DNA from: Caballeronia ptereochthonis
GTDB lineage: Bacteria; Pseudomonadota; Gammaproteobacteria; Burkholderiales; Burkholderiaceae
Assembly: GCF_001545075.1 (NCBI RefSeq)
Contig: NZ_FCOB02000013.1
Coordinates: 124,001 to 188,000 of the forward strand
Length of the DNA: 64,000 nucleotides
Direction of reading: 5' to 3'
Every line of letters starts with the position of its first letter. The stretch's first letter is position 1. Made by a program: the position numbers and the translations under genes. Positions 20,827 to 28,766 of the stretch are shown piece by piece. The notes below the pieces were generated by a model that saw only the letters and a list, made by a program, of their open reading frames with translations, made no database searches and was not told the DNA's origin.

Positions 20827-21629
20827 CTTCGATGAATTCGACGATCGAACGCAACGGCGATGCCTTCGCGCGGACCTTGCAGCGTCCGTCGCCGGTCGCG
20901 CACTTGCCGGTCGGGCGCGATCCGGCCGTCTCGCTGAGAGGCGTCGAGAAGCGCTTCGGCGAGCGCCGCGTGTTGCGGGACCTGGACTTGTCGATCGAAC
21001 GCGGCGGTTTCGTGTCGATCGTCGGGCGCAGCGGCTGCGGCAAGTCCACGTTGCTGCGGCTGATCGCGGGACTCGAAGACACGACGGGCGGTGCCGTGCA
21101 GCATCATGCGGCGTCGCCCGACGACGCGCTGCGCATTCGCATCATGTTTCAGGATGCGCGGCTTCTGCCTTGGAAGAGCGTGCTCGACAACGTGATGCTC
21201 GGCCTGCCGCGCAGCGCACGCGACGAAGCGCGCGCGACGCTCGCCGAAGTGGGATTGAGCGAGCGCGAACGCGACTGGCCTTCGCGGTTGTCGGGCGGCC
21301 AGCGCCAGCGCGTGGCGCTCGCGCGGGCGCTGGTGCATCGGCCGGATCTGCTGCTGCTCGACGAGCCGCTCGGCGCGCTCGACGCATTGACGCGCATCGA
21401 AATGCAGGGCTTGATCGAAAGGCTCTGGCGCGAGCATCGCTTTACGGCGTTGCTCGTCACGCACGATGTGCAGGAAGCGGTGTCGCTCGGGGATCGCGTC
21501 GTGCTGATCGAGGAGGGGCGCATCACGCTCGATACCGAAGTGGCGCTGCCGCGCCCGCGTGCGCGCACGGCGGAGAGGTTCGCCGAACTGGAAGAACAGG
21601 TGCTGTCGCGCGTGTTGCGAACGGACTGA
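20823..21629 (+). CDS. ssuB: Sulfonate ABC transporter ATPase
   Basis: 268-aa ATPase: Walker A GRSGCGKS at 68-75, [20 protein letters not shown], signature [15 protein letters not shown], Walker [13 protein letters not shown] and switch His in THDVQEA. The Q-loop context [11 protein letters not shown] is typical of nitrate/sulfonate/taurine importer ATPases. It is translationally coupled to ssuC. Confidence 0.93.
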   Translation: MTSMNSTIERNGDAFARTLQRPSPVAHLPVGRDPAVSLRGVEKRFGERRVLRDLDLSIERGGFVSIVGRSGCGKSTLLRLIAGLEDTTGGAVQHHAASPDDALRIRIMFQDARLLPWKSVLDNVMLGLPRSARDEARATLAEVGLSERERDWPSRLSGGQRQRVALARALVHRPDLLLLDEPLGALDALTRIEMQGLIERLWREHRFTALLVTHDVQEAVSLGDRVVLIEEGRITLDTEVALPRPRARTAERFAELEEQVLSRVLRTD

Positions 21630-21635
21630 GGCGAG

Positions 21636-21660
21636 AAAAGGTCGGGGCGTTGCCTCGACC
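21636..21660 (-). terminator. Hairpin with T-tract downstream of the FMN reductase gene
   Basis: Read on the minus strand, the arm GGTCGAGGC, loop AAC and arm GCCCCGACC form a nine-pair stem with one non-Watson-Crick pair, followed at once by TTTTC. It lies 11 bp past the stop of the minus-strand reductase gene and just after the convergent ssuB stop, a good position for an intrinsic terminator. Confidence 0.55.
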
Positions 21661-21670
21661 GGGCGATCAC

Positions 21671-22330
21671 TCAGCTTTGAGCGATGACGGATTCGCGTTG
21701 TTCCACTGCGTGATGTTGTTCCACTGCGTGATAGGCGTCGGATTGTTGCGTGCCGAAAGCCAGCGCGAAGCTCGACGCCTGGCGGCCCACTGTCCTGAGC
21801 TGCTCGACGACCTTCGGGTCCGAGCAGGTGTCGGCCGTCTCGAAGCGCGTTTCGAGCGTATTGACCGTGGCGCCGAACGGCGTCGGCCAGCCGCGCAGCG
21901 CATGAACGATCGAGCGCAGCGACGTCAGCACCGTCCCCGCCGCCTGCCAGCCATACGCGGTCACGATGCTGCCGACCGCGCGCCCGTCGAGGTACGGACG
22001 ATCGTCGAGCCGGAGTTCCTCCAGCATATCGAGCGCGTTCTTCACCAGACCCGAGATGCCGCCGTGATAGCCCGGCGTCGCGATGACGAGCGCATCGGCG
22101 GCGCGCACGGCTTCGATGAGTTCGTGCTGTTCGTCGGTGAGTTCGCGCGTCTCGGGCGCGTAGTGAGGCAGCGTGTGCAGGAACGCGCCGCCGAAGAGCT
22201 GAACGCGCGCGCCGGCTTCCTGTGCGCCCTTCAATGCAAATGCGAGCGCGCGTTCCGTCGACGATGCGGGCCGTGTCGTGCCGCCGATTCCGACCACGAG
22301 CGGGCGGCGCGATGAATGAATTCGAGTCAA
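21671..22330 (-). CDS. NADPH-dependent FMN reductase (SsuE/MsuE-like)
   Basis: Supplies FMNH2 to the LLM and SsuD monooxygenases of this block. Signatures are LVVGIGGTTRPASSTERAL (phosphate-binding loop), ATPGYHGGISGLVKNALD and GSIVTAYGWQAAGTVLTSLR. The frame is open to 22450, but family members begin a few residues before VVGIG; a TTG at 22328-22330 with GGAG eight bases upstream fits best, giving about 219 aa. ATG starts further upstream (for example near 22411) would add an unlikely leader. The C-terminus contains a tandem 18-bp duplication. It is convergent with ssuB and divergent from the nitroreductase gene. Confidence 0.85.
   Translation of the reverse strand: MTRIHSSRRPLVVGIGGTTRPASSTERALAFALKGAQEAGARVQLFGGAFLHTLPHYAPETRELTDEQHELIEAVRAADALVIATPGYHGGISGLVKNALDMLEELRLDDRPYLDGRAVGSIVTAYGWQAAGTVLTSLRSIVHALRGWPTPFGATVNTLETRFETADTCSDPKVVEQLRTVGRQASSFALAFGTQQSDAYHAVEQHHAVEQRESVIAQS
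21697..21732. repeat. Tandem 18-bp duplication inside the FMN reductase gene
   Basis: GTTGTTCCACTGCGTGAT occurs twice head to tail (21697-21714 and 21715-21732). In the protein this gives two near-identical hexapeptides, HAVEQH/HAVEQR, close to the C-terminus, after the last conserved helix. The reading frame is preserved. Confidence 0.9.
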
Positions 22331-22497
22331 GATCAATGCTCCAGATGAAGGGGGCGGCGCTGCACGCGGTGCGTGACGAACCGTCAGGCTAAACATCATA
22401 GCCAGCGGCATCACGGACCGGAACGCATGATTTTCGCTAAGGATATACATGAACGTTTCATTCCTGCCCGAGCGCTTTGCTTAGTCAGGTAAATTGT

Positions 22498-22523
22498 TTA
22501 AGCGCGCGGGGTTCGCCGCTTAA
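22498..22523. promoter_or_regulatory. Inverted repeat between reductase and nitroreductase genes
   Basis: TTAAGCG and CGCTTAA are separated by 12 bp in the 226-bp divergent intergenic region. Another GCTTAG-like half-site lies at about 22487-22493. Likely regulatory by position; no factor assigned. Confidence 0.35.
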
Positions 22524-22556
22524 GCTTTTCGGCTCGTCTTCTTTAACAAATACGCC

Positions 22557-23159
22557 ATGACACATCGACCCGCTCAAACCGATATCGACATTCATCCCCT
22601 GATCGCCGCACGCTGGAGTCCGCGCGCCTATGCGGAGCGGCCGGTCGCGCATGAACAGGTCCTTGCTCTGCTGGAGGCGGCCCGCTGGGCGCCATCCGCG
22701 TTCAATGCGCAACCGTGGCGCTTCGTCGTCTTCGAGAAAGGCCAGGACCCGGATGCGTTCGCGCGCGCGTTCGCGACGCTCATTCCCTTCAATCAGACGT
22801 GGAATGCGCCCGCGCAGGTATTGATCGTCGTGCTCGCGGATACGCTGACCTCGAAAGGGACGGTCAACCCGAGCGCAAGCTACGACGCAGGCGCCGCCGC
22901 GATGGCGCTGTTGTTGCAGGCGCAGGCGCAAGGACTCGCCGCGCATCCGATGAGCGGATTCGATGCGAGCGCCTTTCGACAGGCCTTCGTGATTCCCGAG
23001 CGCTACGCCGCGCTCAGCGTGATCTCCGTGGCGCATCACGGCGATGCCCAGGCGCTGCCCGCCGCGCTGGCCGAGCGCGAAGCCGCGCCGCGCGCCCGGC
23101 TGCCGCTCGACGAGATCGCGCGATTCGGCGGATGGCAGGCCCCGGTTCGCGAACAATAA
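22557..23159 (+). CDS. Nitroreductase-family FMN oxidoreductase
   Basis: 200-aa cytoplasmic flavoprotein. SPRAYAERPV with LLEAARWAPSAFNAQPWRF is the nitroreductase FMN-binding start, and the QAQAQGLAAHPMSGFD segment lies in the usual dimer-interface region. It is divergent from the FMN reductase gene, and a role in redox or flavin supply to the sulfur block is plausible but not shown. Substrate unknown. Confidence 0.85.
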   Translation: MTHRPAQTDIDIHPLIAARWSPRAYAERPVAHEQVLALLEAARWAPSAFNAQPWRFVVFEKGQDPDAFARAFATLIPFNQTWNAPAQVLIVVLADTLTSKGTVNPSASYDAGAAAMALLLQAQAQGLAAHPMSGFDASAFRQAFVIPERYAALSVISVAHHGDAQALPAALAEREAAPRARLPLDEIARFGGWQAPVREQ

Positions 23160-23816
23160 AGTCAAAACGAGAGAGATTCGCGTGCACCATCGTAGGGAAT
23201 GGCGCTGCAAATAAGGCGTCCCGTTTGTCGATCATCTGATCGAGGCGGTGCGCGGGACAGAGTTCGAGCGCTAGCGGGCGGCTCGCACGCATCGAGGCGC
23301 CGGATTGGATCGTCGCGGCGGTGCTCGCGAGCGCTGTCCGCCGCCGCGCATCGACTCCCTTGCGCCTACTGCGCGGCCACCACAGCGATCTCGACAGCAG
23401 ATGCGGTGCGGCGAGCTTCGCTTCGACCGTCGCGCGCGGGGCGTGCGGCCGTCGTATATAAGGCCGAAGATTTGCGCTGTTTCGCCTACCCCATGCCGAG
23501 ACGGGTAACGGGGACGCTGCCACTTCGCCCCATTCAACTGGAGTCTTTAATCGATCTTAAGACGATGCTGGTCTGTCGCATATGTATCAACACACAATGA
23601 AGTTAGCTTTTTTTCCATAGAGGTAGAGTCAATCTTTTGGCGAAGCGGGATCTGCCGCTCGACACGCTCAGATGATCGAGATGGTCTATATGCCGTCAAA
23701 AGGCAGGATTCGCGATCCATGACAGGGAAAAATCGTGGGCAACGATTCCATGGCGTCCGCCACGGCTTCGACATCGATGAGCGCTCCGACGCATGCGCGC
23801 CGGAGCGTTTCGAGCT
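23160..23816. other. 657-bp gap between convergent genes, no supportable gene
   Basis: Open frames here are short, Arg/Ser-rich and resemble no family. Base composition shifts to AT-rich near 23535-23640, where a T-tract (TTTTTTTCC) occurs. It could hold a transcription end for either convergent gene. I see no repeat or RNA gene. Confidence 0.5.
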
Positions 23817-25169
23817 TCACGCGCGCAAGGGCCTTAACCCCGAGCGTACTTCATTCGCGAAGATCATCGGCTCTTCCCATGCCGCGAAGTGGCCGCCCGT
23901 TTCGGGCTTGTTGAAGTAAATCAGCTTGTGATAGGCCTTTTCCGTCCAGCTCTTCGGCGCCTGGTAGTTTTCTCCGGGAAATGCGCTCACGGCAGCAGGC
24001 ACATTGACGTCGGCTGTGAGAAAGAAGTTCGCATGCGACTCCCAGTAGAAACGCGCTGCCGAGATACCGGTGTTGGTCAGCCAGTAAAGCGTGATGTCGT
24101 CGAGTATGTCGTCTCGCGTCAGCGCGCCTGCTGAGTGACCGTTGACGGGGTGACCAAGGACGGCCGCACTCAGCGCAGCGGCGGGCTGGCCGTAGCCGTC
24201 GCCGTGGTCGAGTAGCCAGGAAGCCAGCGCGACGGGCGAGTCGGCGAGTCCGTACAGCGTCTGCGGGCGCGTGCCCATTTCGAATGCGTAGCCGCGCTTC
24301 TTCTTGAAGTTGGCACTCAACTGCTCATACGCGTGCTTTTCCTCCTCCGATAATCCGGCGGGCATCGATTCACCGGCAGCCAGCGACTTCAGAATCTCCG
24401 CTGGAACGGAGGCAGGGAAGTTCACATGAATGCCGATCAGTTCGGGCGGCGCCTGTTTGGCCATGATGTTCGTGACGATCCCGCCGAGATCGCCGCCCTG
24501 CGAAGCAAAACGCTCATAGCCGACGCGTTTCATCAATGTGACCCACGCGTGTGCGGTGCGCTCCGGTCCCCATCCTGTCGTGGTCGGTCTGGCCGAAAAG
24601 CCGTAACCGGGCAAAGAGGGAATCACGAGATGGAAGGCATCCGATGCCGGCGCGCCATACGCGGTCGGATTGACGAGCGGATCGATGATCTTGAACTGTT
24701 CGATGACCGACCCGGGCCATCCATGCGTGACGATCAACGGCATGGCGTCGTCGTGCTTCGAGCGCACATGGATGAAATGGATATCGAGTCCGTCGATCTC
24801 CGTGATGAATTGCGGATACGAATTCAGTCGCGCCTCGCATTTACGCCAGTCGTATCCGGTCGCCCAGTATTGAGCGAGTCCCTGGATAGTGGCGAGCTGA
24901 ATACCCTGCGATTCGTCGGGCACGGTTTCGCGGTCCGGCCAGCGCGTCGCCTTGATGCGCCGCCGCATGTCGACGAGCTGCGCTTCAGGAACGTGAATGC
25001 GGAACGGGCGCAGCGCTGTCTTGTCGCCATTCGCGGGTTCCGTGATCGTGCCGACAGTCGGGAACGCGTTAGCCAAGGCGAGCCGGCTCGGCGAGCCTGC
25101 CGCGAGCGCCGCAGCGGCCATGCCGACGAAATGGCGGCGCGATGAGGATTGGGAAGCGTTGTTTGACAT
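23817..25169 (-). CDS. Exported epoxide hydrolase (EHN-type alpha/beta hydrolase), Tat substrate
   Basis: 450-aa alpha/beta hydrolase that opens epoxides through an aspartyl ester. The leader has a twin-arginine motif (SRRHFVGMAAAALAAG, 10-25). The mature part carries the N-terminal EHN domain (FRIHVPEAQLVDMRRRIKATRWPD), oxyanion HGWPG (149-153), nucleophile D227 in QGGDLGG and catalytic His 427 in GGHFAAWEEP. It is a clear paralog of the Sec-type epoxide hydrolase gene 12 kb away. It heads the leftward group with the NmrA-like and alpha/beta hydrolase genes. Confidence 0.9.
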   Translation of the reverse strand: MSNNASQSSSRRHFVGMAAAALAAGSPSRLALANAFPTVGTITEPANGDKTALRPFRIHVPEAQLVDMRRRIKATRWPDRETVPDESQGIQLATIQGLAQYWATGYDWRKCEARLNSYPQFITEIDGLDIHFIHVRSKHDDAMPLIVTHGWPGSVIEQFKIIDPLVNPTAYGAPASDAFHLVIPSLPGYGFSARPTTTGWGPERTAHAWVTLMKRVGYERFASQGGDLGGIVTNIMAKQAPPELIGIHVNFPASVPAEILKSLAAGESMPAGLSEEEKHAYEQLSANFKKKRGYAFEMGTRPQTLYGLADSPVALASWLLDHGDGYGQPAAALSAAVLGHPVNGHSAGALTRDDILDDITLYWLTNTGISAARFYWESHANFFLTADVNVPAAVSAFPGENYQAPKSWTEKAYHKLIYFNKPETGGHFAAWEEPMIFANEVRSGLRPLRA

Positions 25170-25190
25170 AGGATGGGGCTCGAGCGGCGA

Positions 25191-26123
25191 TCAGTGCGTT
25201 GCCTTGCGCGTGAAGTCGGCTGCGTGCAGCTTCACGAAGTCGTACATGCTCATCGGCTTGCGGCCCGTGAGCTCGAACAGGTCGTTCGTCATGCGGTCGT
25301 ATCGTCCCTGTGCATGCAGATCGGTCATCACGGCGAGGTGCGCGACGACGTGATCGGGAATGCCGAGCTCGCGCAATTTGTCGGACCATGGTGCGACCGG
25401 CACATTGCGGTAGCGGATGGGCCGACCGAGCGCCTCCGAGAAGACGCGTGCGGCATGTTCGGGATCCGTCGATTCGAGACCCGTCAGGTTATAGATCTTG
25501 CCGATATGCGGCGCCGGGTTCTCGAGAATCACCGATACGGCGTGCGCAACGTCGACTGCGGAAATGGGCGACGTCCTGCTGTCGCCGAGCGGCAGCGCGA
25601 GTTCGTCGTTATCGCGCACGCCGGCGGCGCCCAGTGTCAGGAAGAAGCTCTCGAGAAACGCTGTCGGTCGCATCGTGACGACGGGCAGCCCCGACCACTG
25701 CAAGACCTGTTCGGCGAGCCAGTGCAGCTTGTGCTGGGGACTGTCGGTCGTCTCCGTGATGCTCATTTCCGTGACCGTCATCTGCGACATGTTCACGATG
25801 GCTTCGACGCCATGATTACGCGCCGCCGCGGCGAAGTTCACGGTTGCCTCCAGGTAGGCGGGGGAGACCGACATGCCGAAGTAGACCCGCGAGCAGCCTT
25901 CGATCGCGCGGTGCATCGCCGTGAGATCGGTGAGATCGCCGACCACGACTTCGGCGCCAAGCCGGCGCAGCTCGTCCGCACGTGCGTCCTCTTTGCGGAC
26001 CAGCGCCCGGACCTTGTAGCCCTTCTCGAGCAAGGACGTGGTCACGCTTCGGCCGATTCCACCGATCGCGCCTCCAGCTCCCGTCACGAGGATGGGTCTA
26101 TCGTGTGCAAGTTGAGTGTTCAT
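25191..26123 (-). CDS. NmrA-like NAD(P)-binding oxidoreductase or sensor
   Basis: 310-aa Rossmann-fold protein of the atypical short-chain dehydrogenase (NmrA/YtfG-like) group: ILVTGAGGAIGGIGRSVTTSLLEKGYKVRALVRK, then EVVVGDLTDLTAMHRAIEG, and MSQMTVTEMSITE with MRPTAFLESF. The active-site Tyr-x-x-x-Lys of classical enzymes is not obvious, as in this group. Start chosen at MNTQLAHDRP, preceded by a GGAAATG context; a longer frame to 26207 lacks support. It may be a quinone-type reductase or a redox sensor. Confidence 0.8.
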   Translation of the reverse strand: MNTQLAHDRPILVTGAGGAIGGIGRSVTTSLLEKGYKVRALVRKEDARADELRRLGAEVVVGDLTDLTAMHRAIEGCSRVYFGMSVSPAYLEATVNFAAAARNHGVEAIVNMSQMTVTEMSITETTDSPQHKLHWLAEQVLQWSGLPVVTMRPTAFLESFFLTLGAAGVRDNDELALPLGDSRTSPISAVDVAHAVSVILENPAPHIGKIYNLTGLESTDPEHAARVFSEALGRPIRYRNVPVAPWSDKLRELGIPDHVVAHLAVMTDLHAQGRYDRMTNDLFELTGRKPMSMYDFVKLHAADFTRKATH

Positions 26124-26193
26124 TTCCAGATACCTTTTTGAATTGGGTTCAATTACGTCGAGTCGCACGTTCGACTTCATTTCATTTATGTAC

Positions 26194-26205
26194 GTGCATA
26201 TGCAC
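26194..26205. promoter_or_regulatory. Perfect 12-bp palindrome upstream of the NmrA-like gene
   Basis: GTGCATATGCAC is self-complementary and lies about 70 bp before the NmrA-like start, in the gap following the alpha/beta hydrolase stop. A second dyad (AGTCG, 6-bp gap, CGACT) lies between it and the start. Probably operator sequence, by position only. Confidence 0.35.
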
Positions 26206-26240
26206 ATCGAATGGCGAGATTGTTTGCAAGCCCGCGTTGC

Positions 26241-27275
26241 TCATCCGCGTGCGCCTTGCAGAAAGCCGAGCATTGTTTTCGTGACCAACTCGGGCTGTTC
26301 CTCCTGGATGAAGTGTCCGCTGTTCTCGATGTCGACGGCGCTCATGTTGGCCGCCTTCTGTCCAACGACCATCTTCATCCACTTGTATGCGGGACCACCC
26401 ATCACGAGCACGGGCATTTGCAGCGGGCCGTAGTTCTTGTTGTCGCTGACGTCCTGAGGGAAGGCCTGATACCACGCGTTGCCTGCGCGGATGGCGGCGG
26501 CACTGTCGTAGGCGTGCTCGTACACGGCGCGGTCGCGCGCGTCGACTGCTTTCTCATTCACGAGAAAGTAGTGGAAGAGCCAGTCCTGTTCAAGCCGGAC
26601 GCGCCCTGCCAGCAGTTGCTCCGGCAAACCTCTGACCTGATTGAACGCGAACCACCATAGGTTCGGGCGCGCCGAACCCAGCCTGTCACCGTATGCGCCC
26701 TGGGCGGGTAGAAGCGGAAGCGTCTGCAAGCTATCGTCGGGATGCGGAAACTCCATCATCACCAGTTTGTCGGTGGCTTCCGGATAGTTCTCCGCATAGG
26801 CGAACGCCACGGCCGAGCCGATGTCGTGTCCCGCGATCGTAACCTTGTCGTATCCAAGCGATTGCGTCAGCTGATGGATATCAGCGGCCATCGTTTTCTT
26901 GTCATAGCCGTCAGCGGGTTTCGACGATGCGCCCATGCCGCGCAGATCCACCACGATCACGGTGTAATGCTCGGCGAGCGCCGGCATGATCTTGTGGAAG
27001 GTCCACCATGTTTTGGGCCAACCAGGAAGCAACACGAGCGGCTCGCCCTTGCCACCGATCACATAATGCAGCCGTACGCCATTCACGGTTGCATGGCCAT
27101 TTCTGAATCCGGGCAGCGACTTCACCAGCGTGAGATCCGAGACATCGGTCTTGGCGGCCGCCGGCTTGCGTGCATGCGTGGCGACTGGCGTATGCATTGC
27201 AGACGTCTGCGCGTAGCCGGGCGAGACTGTCGCCATCAGCGCCGCAACGACGCCGGTCCTGATCATTGCTTTCAC
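26241..27275 (-). CDS. Exported alpha/beta hydrolase (epoxide hydrolase/haloalkane dehalogenase-like)
   Basis: 344-aa secreted hydrolase. A perfect AGGAGG six bases before GTG at 27273-27275 fixes the start, giving a Sec signal (KAMIRTGVVAALMATVSPGYAQ). Core motifs are VLLPGWPKTWWTFHKIMPAL, VVDLRGMGASSKP, nucleophile Asp in AGHDIGS (residue about 151) and the late His in ENSGHFIQEEQPE. An Asp rather than Ser nucleophile points to epoxide hydrolase, dehalogenase or fluoroacetate-dehalogenase chemistry. It lies 38 bp downstream of the nitrilase remnant and was probably in its operon. Confidence 0.85.
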   Translation of the reverse strand: MKAMIRTGVVAALMATVSPGYAQTSAMHTPVATHARKPAAAKTDVSDLTLVKSLPGFRNGHATVNGVRLHYVIGGKGEPLVLLPGWPKTWWTFHKIMPALAEHYTVIVVDLRGMGASSKPADGYDKKTMAADIHQLTQSLGYDKVTIAGHDIGSAVAFAYAENYPEATDKLVMMEFPHPDDSLQTLPLLPAQGAYGDRLGSARPNLWWFAFNQVRGLPEQLLAGRVRLEQDWLFHYFLVNEKAVDARDRAVYEHAYDSAAAIRAGNAWYQAFPQDVSDNKNYGPLQMPVLVMGGPAYKWMKMVVGQKAANMSAVDIENSGHFIQEEQPELVTKTMLGFLQGARG

Positions 27276-27313
27276 AGCAATCCTCCTATCGAGGCAGTTC
27301 GACGTTCGCAGGT

Positions 27314-28120
27314 TCATGCAGCATGGGTGCGCAGATCGTCGGAACTCTGGTCGTCGACGATCATCGGGCGCGAAGCACGTTCGTGAATATGCGCCGCCGG
27401 CATACGGTCGATCATCAGACTTAGCAGTTCAGGGCGGTTGTAGTGGCCGGCCGAGTCCATCAGCATCTTGCGGCGGTCGATCTGTGTGAAGTCGAGATCG
27501 ACGATCACTTCGCCTTCACCCGAGCGAAGGGGCTCTGCCATCAGCATGCCGTCAGGAGAGACGATGGTAGTCAAGCAGCCGCCCGAGATCGGACCGATTG
27601 GACAACCGGTGTCCTTCATGGTTTGCGCCTGCTGGTCGGCGTCAAGCCACGCCGTTGCGTTGACGACGAAAGCGCCGGACTCGAGCGCATGCTGGCGGAT
27701 GTTGATCTCCATACGCTGGGCGAAGCCCTCGCCAAAGGCCGAGCCAGGGTACATCGCCGAATGAATCTGCTCGCCGTCGGCGATCATTGCGTAACGTGCA
27801 AGCGGGTTGTTGTGCTCGAAGCATGCGAGCTGGCCGATGCGGCCGACTGCGCTGTCGACTGCACGCAAGCCGGAGCCATCTCCTTGCCCCCAGATCATGC
27901 GTTCGAAATGGGTCGGCGTGATCTTGCGGCGGCGCTGGATCAGCGTACCGTCGGCATCGAAGAGCAGTTGCGTGTTGTACAGCGTGCCGCCGTCGCGCTC
28001 ATTGACGCCGATGGACACGACCATGCCGGCCTGTCGCGCGGCTTCGCCGATTGCGTCGGTAGCAGCGGAGGGCACAGTCACGGCCTGTTCGAGCAGGCGC
28101 AGATGTTCGGCTCTGCGGCT
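27314..28120 (-). pseudogene. Nitrilase, N-terminally truncated remnant
   Basis: The open part encodes about 255-268 residues of a carbon-nitrogen hydrolase. Catalytic Lys ([12 protein letters not shown]) and catalytic Cys in [10 protein letters not shown] are present, but the first third of a normal 330-350-aa nitrilase, including the catalytic Glu, is missing. In-frame homology continues upstream of the apparent GTG start ([15 protein letters not shown]) to about 28118, then stops abruptly where LysR coding sequence begins in the opposite direction. It therefore reads as the survivor of a deletion rather than a short natural enzyme. Confidence 0.75.
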
Positions 28121-28125
28121 CGGCT

Positions 28126-28584
28126 CTCCGGGCCCTGACTCTCTCTATGCGACGAGAGTGGCCAGCGTTGCATTTGGACTATATGCGTCGAAGGAGTACA
28201 TCCGTGTACACGGGCTACCGGGACATGACGGCGATCTGGCGAAGCATCGCTTTATAGGGATGTCGGGCAAACTTGCCAGATTTGAGCCATCTGTTTGGTT
28301 GAATGATTTTGCGCCGCAGGAAATGTATGGCGATATCGTCCGATAGCTTAGGGTTCGGCTATGTGGCGGCGGAGAAGGGGTTAGGTATCGCCTTACTGGC
28401 CTGTATCGTCGGTAACAGCTCGGCTAACCTTGTGCGTGTACCGATCAAGAGCAAAGTGCCTGTGTTGCCTTTGTGGCTGGTCACGCACGAAGGAACGCGA
28501 AAGCTGCCCGGCGTTAAAGCGCTGGCGCATTACATTCGAACCCAGGCCCAGCATAAGGCCGCCGATTTTGGCTGCAGTAACTGA
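28126..28584 (+). pseudogene. LysR-family regulator remnant, 5' deleted and frameshifted
   Basis: Only the effector-domain part of a LysR regulator survives. The first piece reads [22 protein letters not shown], then AKHRFIGMSGKLARFEP and FAPQEMYGDIVR, and hits a stop at 28344. Homology resumes in the next frame with DSLGFGYVAAEKGLGIALLA through PLWLVTHEGTRKLPGVKALA, ending at 28584. The HTH and promoter are gone. It faces away from the nitrilase remnant, so the two were once a divergent regulator-target pair whose shared 5' region has been lost. Confidence 0.75.
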
Positions 28585-28766
28585 ATGAGTGTACGGAGCG
28601 AAGATAGACGATCGCTGACTGCGTATGCCGTCTCGAGGAGCTGGCTTGGGCGCCCGATCCGCTCAGCCACATGACTTGCTCGATGCCTGCCTGTAATGGG
28701 CGTTCATGGGGGTGAGGTAGCTGAAAGGATCATACCAATCGTGACCCCTAAGCCCCATGTGCCGCT

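Noticed and set aside
21636-21660. Reading the hairpin as a terminator for ssuB as well
   Set aside because: On the plus strand no T-tract follows the stem, so only the minus-strand direction is supported.
23580-23606. GTATCAACACACAAT-like sequence resembling the four-copy promoter box
   Set aside because: One base longer than the box, several mismatches and no -35/-10 pair at the required spacing.
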